7,031 nt of DNA from Clostridia bacterium (GTDB taxonomy: Bacteria; Bacillota; Clostridia; Oscillospirales; CAG-272). Location of the stretch: NCBI GenBank assembly GCA_017408535.1, contig JAFQUL010000088.1:1-7031 (forward strand), in the 5' to 3' direction. Shown one piece after another: positions 6,321 to 7,031 of this stretch. The notes under the pieces are model-generated. The model was not told the origin of the DNA. It was given only the letters and a program-made list of their open reading frames with translations, and did no database searches. The translations under genes and the position numbers were made by a program. Position 1 is the first letter of the stretch; each line of letters opens with the position of its first letter.

Positions 6321-6692
6321 ATGATCAAGAAGAACAACCAACTCCTCGGAAATGCCAGGTTCTTACGCCGTAATATGACTCGCCAGGAGAACCACTTATG
6401 GTATGATTATCTGAGGCACTATCCTATCAAGATATATAAACAACGAATTATTGATAATTTTGTTGTGGATTTTTATTGTCACCAAGCACGTCTCGTGATA
6501 GAACTTGACGGATCACAGCATTATTCAATGGATGGAAAAGAACATGATAAAATAAGGACAGAGATCATAGGGCAATATGAAATACAGGTACTAAGATTTT
6601 CAAATAAAGATATTGATGAGAAGTTCGACGGGGTGTGTTGTATGATCGATAGGGTAATAAAAGAAAGGCTGAAAAGCAATGTCCGACGATAA
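6321..6692 (+). CDS. DUF559 (Vsr-like) endonuclease domain protein
   Basis: A 123-residue stand-alone DUF559 protein, of the same fold group as very-short-patch-repair (Vsr) and restriction endonucleases. The expected motif order is present: MTRQENHLWYDYLR (19-32, with the conserved glutamate), the strand YKQRIIDNFVVDFYC (39-53), LVIELDGSQHY (58-68, the putative catalytic acidic/His core), then D and R before VLRFSNKDI (about 89-98). The start ATG has only a weak AAAGG at 6306-6310. Cytoplasmic DNA cleavage or nicking is inferred from the family; no substrate is known and no methyltransferase or other restriction gene is adjacent. It is divergent from the moxR operon and is followed within ten bases by hairpin repeats, a setting that suggests an accessory, transferable gene. 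All motif residues look intact. Confidence 0.88.
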   Translation: MIKKNNQLLGNARFLRRNMTRQENHLWYDYLRHYPIKIYKQRIIDNFVVDFYCHQARLVIELDGSQHYSMDGKEHDKIRTEIIGQYEIQVLRFSNKDIDEKFDGVCCMIDRVIKERLKSNVRR

Positions 6693-6700
6693 ATCTCTAA

Positions 6701-6840
6701 GCCTCTCACTCCGGGAGAGGCGGTACAATCTGCAGAAAATATTTTGTTATTTGCTTTGGCAAACAACAAAATATTTAAGGGGACGACAATGTATCTTAGA
6801 AATAATGCAGAACGATAATCGTCCCCGAGTGACGGAGAGC
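6701..6840. repeat. GAGAGG-type hairpin repeat interrupted by a 103-bp insert
   Basis: The left part, 6701-6723, holds GCCTCTC pairing with GAGAGGC; the right part, about 6827-6840, reads GAGTGACGGAGAGC. Compared with the intact copy at 6852-6899, these are the two ends of one repeat with foreign sequence (about 6724-6826) in the middle. The insert carries a long hairpin at 6737-6776 (12-bp perfect AAATATTTTGTT stem, one mismatch, then 5 bp) and an inverted pair GGGGACGA / TCGTCCCC (6779-6786 and 6819-6826). No reading frame of note is inside. Confidence 0.6.
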
Positions 6841-6851
6841 CTATCAGCAAA

Positions 6852-6899
6852 GCCTCGCCCTTTGGGAGAGGTGGCAGCCGAAGGCTGACGGAGAGGGCG
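6852..6899. repeat. Intact GAGAGG-type multi-hairpin repeat
   Basis: The ends CGCCCT (6856-6861) and AGGGCG (6894-6899) pair, enclosing a small CAGCC-GAA-GGCTG hairpin (6875-6887) and the self-complementary CCC-TTT-GGG. The layout looks like the palindromic repeats scattered through many gut Firmicute genomes. It could fold as RNA or as cruciform DNA. Function unknown. Confidence 0.6.
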
Positions 6900-7008
6900 A
6901 TCAACTATAGAGTCAGCGATGAAATATATAACGAGAGATTTACTGTAATACCCCGAACTGAAACATATCTTCTAATTACAGACGAATTACGTTTTTGCGT
7001 TAGCAAAA

Positions 7009-7027
7009 CGGTGTCACTCTGACACCG
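7009..7027. repeat. Hairpin at right edge (CGGTGTCA / TGACACCG)
   Basis: A perfect 8-bp stem with a CTC loop, directly after another short hairpin (TTTTGC, four bases, GCAAAA, about 6993-7008). The window ends four bases later, so it cannot be told whether a T run follows (a terminator) or whether this is another dispersed repeat. The rest of 6900-7008 shows nothing recognisable. Confidence 0.5.
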
Positions 7028-7031
7028 AGTA

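Noticed and set aside
6182..6373. 63-codon plus-strand frame overlapping the DUF559 start
   Set aside because: It covers both putative promoters of the DUF559 gene, has no convincing ribosome site and no recognisable domain.
6679..6888. 69-codon plus-strand frame downstream of the nuclease
   Set aside because: It consists of the interrupted hairpin repeat and part of the intact copy; no family or start signal.

Overview
The window looks like a chromosomal segment of an anaerobic Firmicute, most likely Ruminococcus or a related Oscillospiraceae genus. This is inferred from the start of a division/cell-wall (dcw) cluster opening with mraZ, strong Shine-Dalgarno sites, sigma-A type promoters, moderate GC, and short palindromic repeats of a kind I associate with that family. 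The species cannot be fixed from the sequence alone.

Layout from left to right. Positions 1-1320 hold the head of a dcw operon on the minus strand: a promoter with an overlapping MraZ-type operator, mraZ, and rsmH, which runs off the left edge. Positions about 1321-2440 have no gene. They hold an AT-rich stretch upstream of the mraZ promoter, an orphan minus-strand terminator, seven hairpin modules of one repeat family (about 1753-2126), a second repeat block (about 2142-2310), and a strong two-way terminator. Positions 2440-6062 hold a three-gene minus-strand operon: a MoxR-type AAA+ ATPase, a DUF58 protein, and a large multi-pass membrane protein. Its promoter matches consensus at every key base (TTGACA, 17 bp, TGnTATAAT) and it ends at the terminator at 2345-2380. 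Divergent from it is a small plus-strand gene for a lone Vsr-like DUF559 nuclease with its own good promoter. Downstream, to the right edge, are hairpin repeats, one of which appears to be split by a 103-bp insert.

How the genes work together. MraZ is the autoregulator of the dcw operon and RsmH methylates 16S rRNA. MoxR, DUF58 and the membrane protein form the widespread MoxR/DUF58 arrangement, thought to act in chaperone-like or envelope-linked maturation; here the third partner is a membrane protein without an evident transglutaminase domain. The DUF559 gene and the repeats around it look accessory.

No clear new defence or mobile system is visible. The most unusual material is the set of hairpin modules whose cores differ in sequence but mostly keep their base pairing, and the nested repeat beside the DUF559 nuclease gene.
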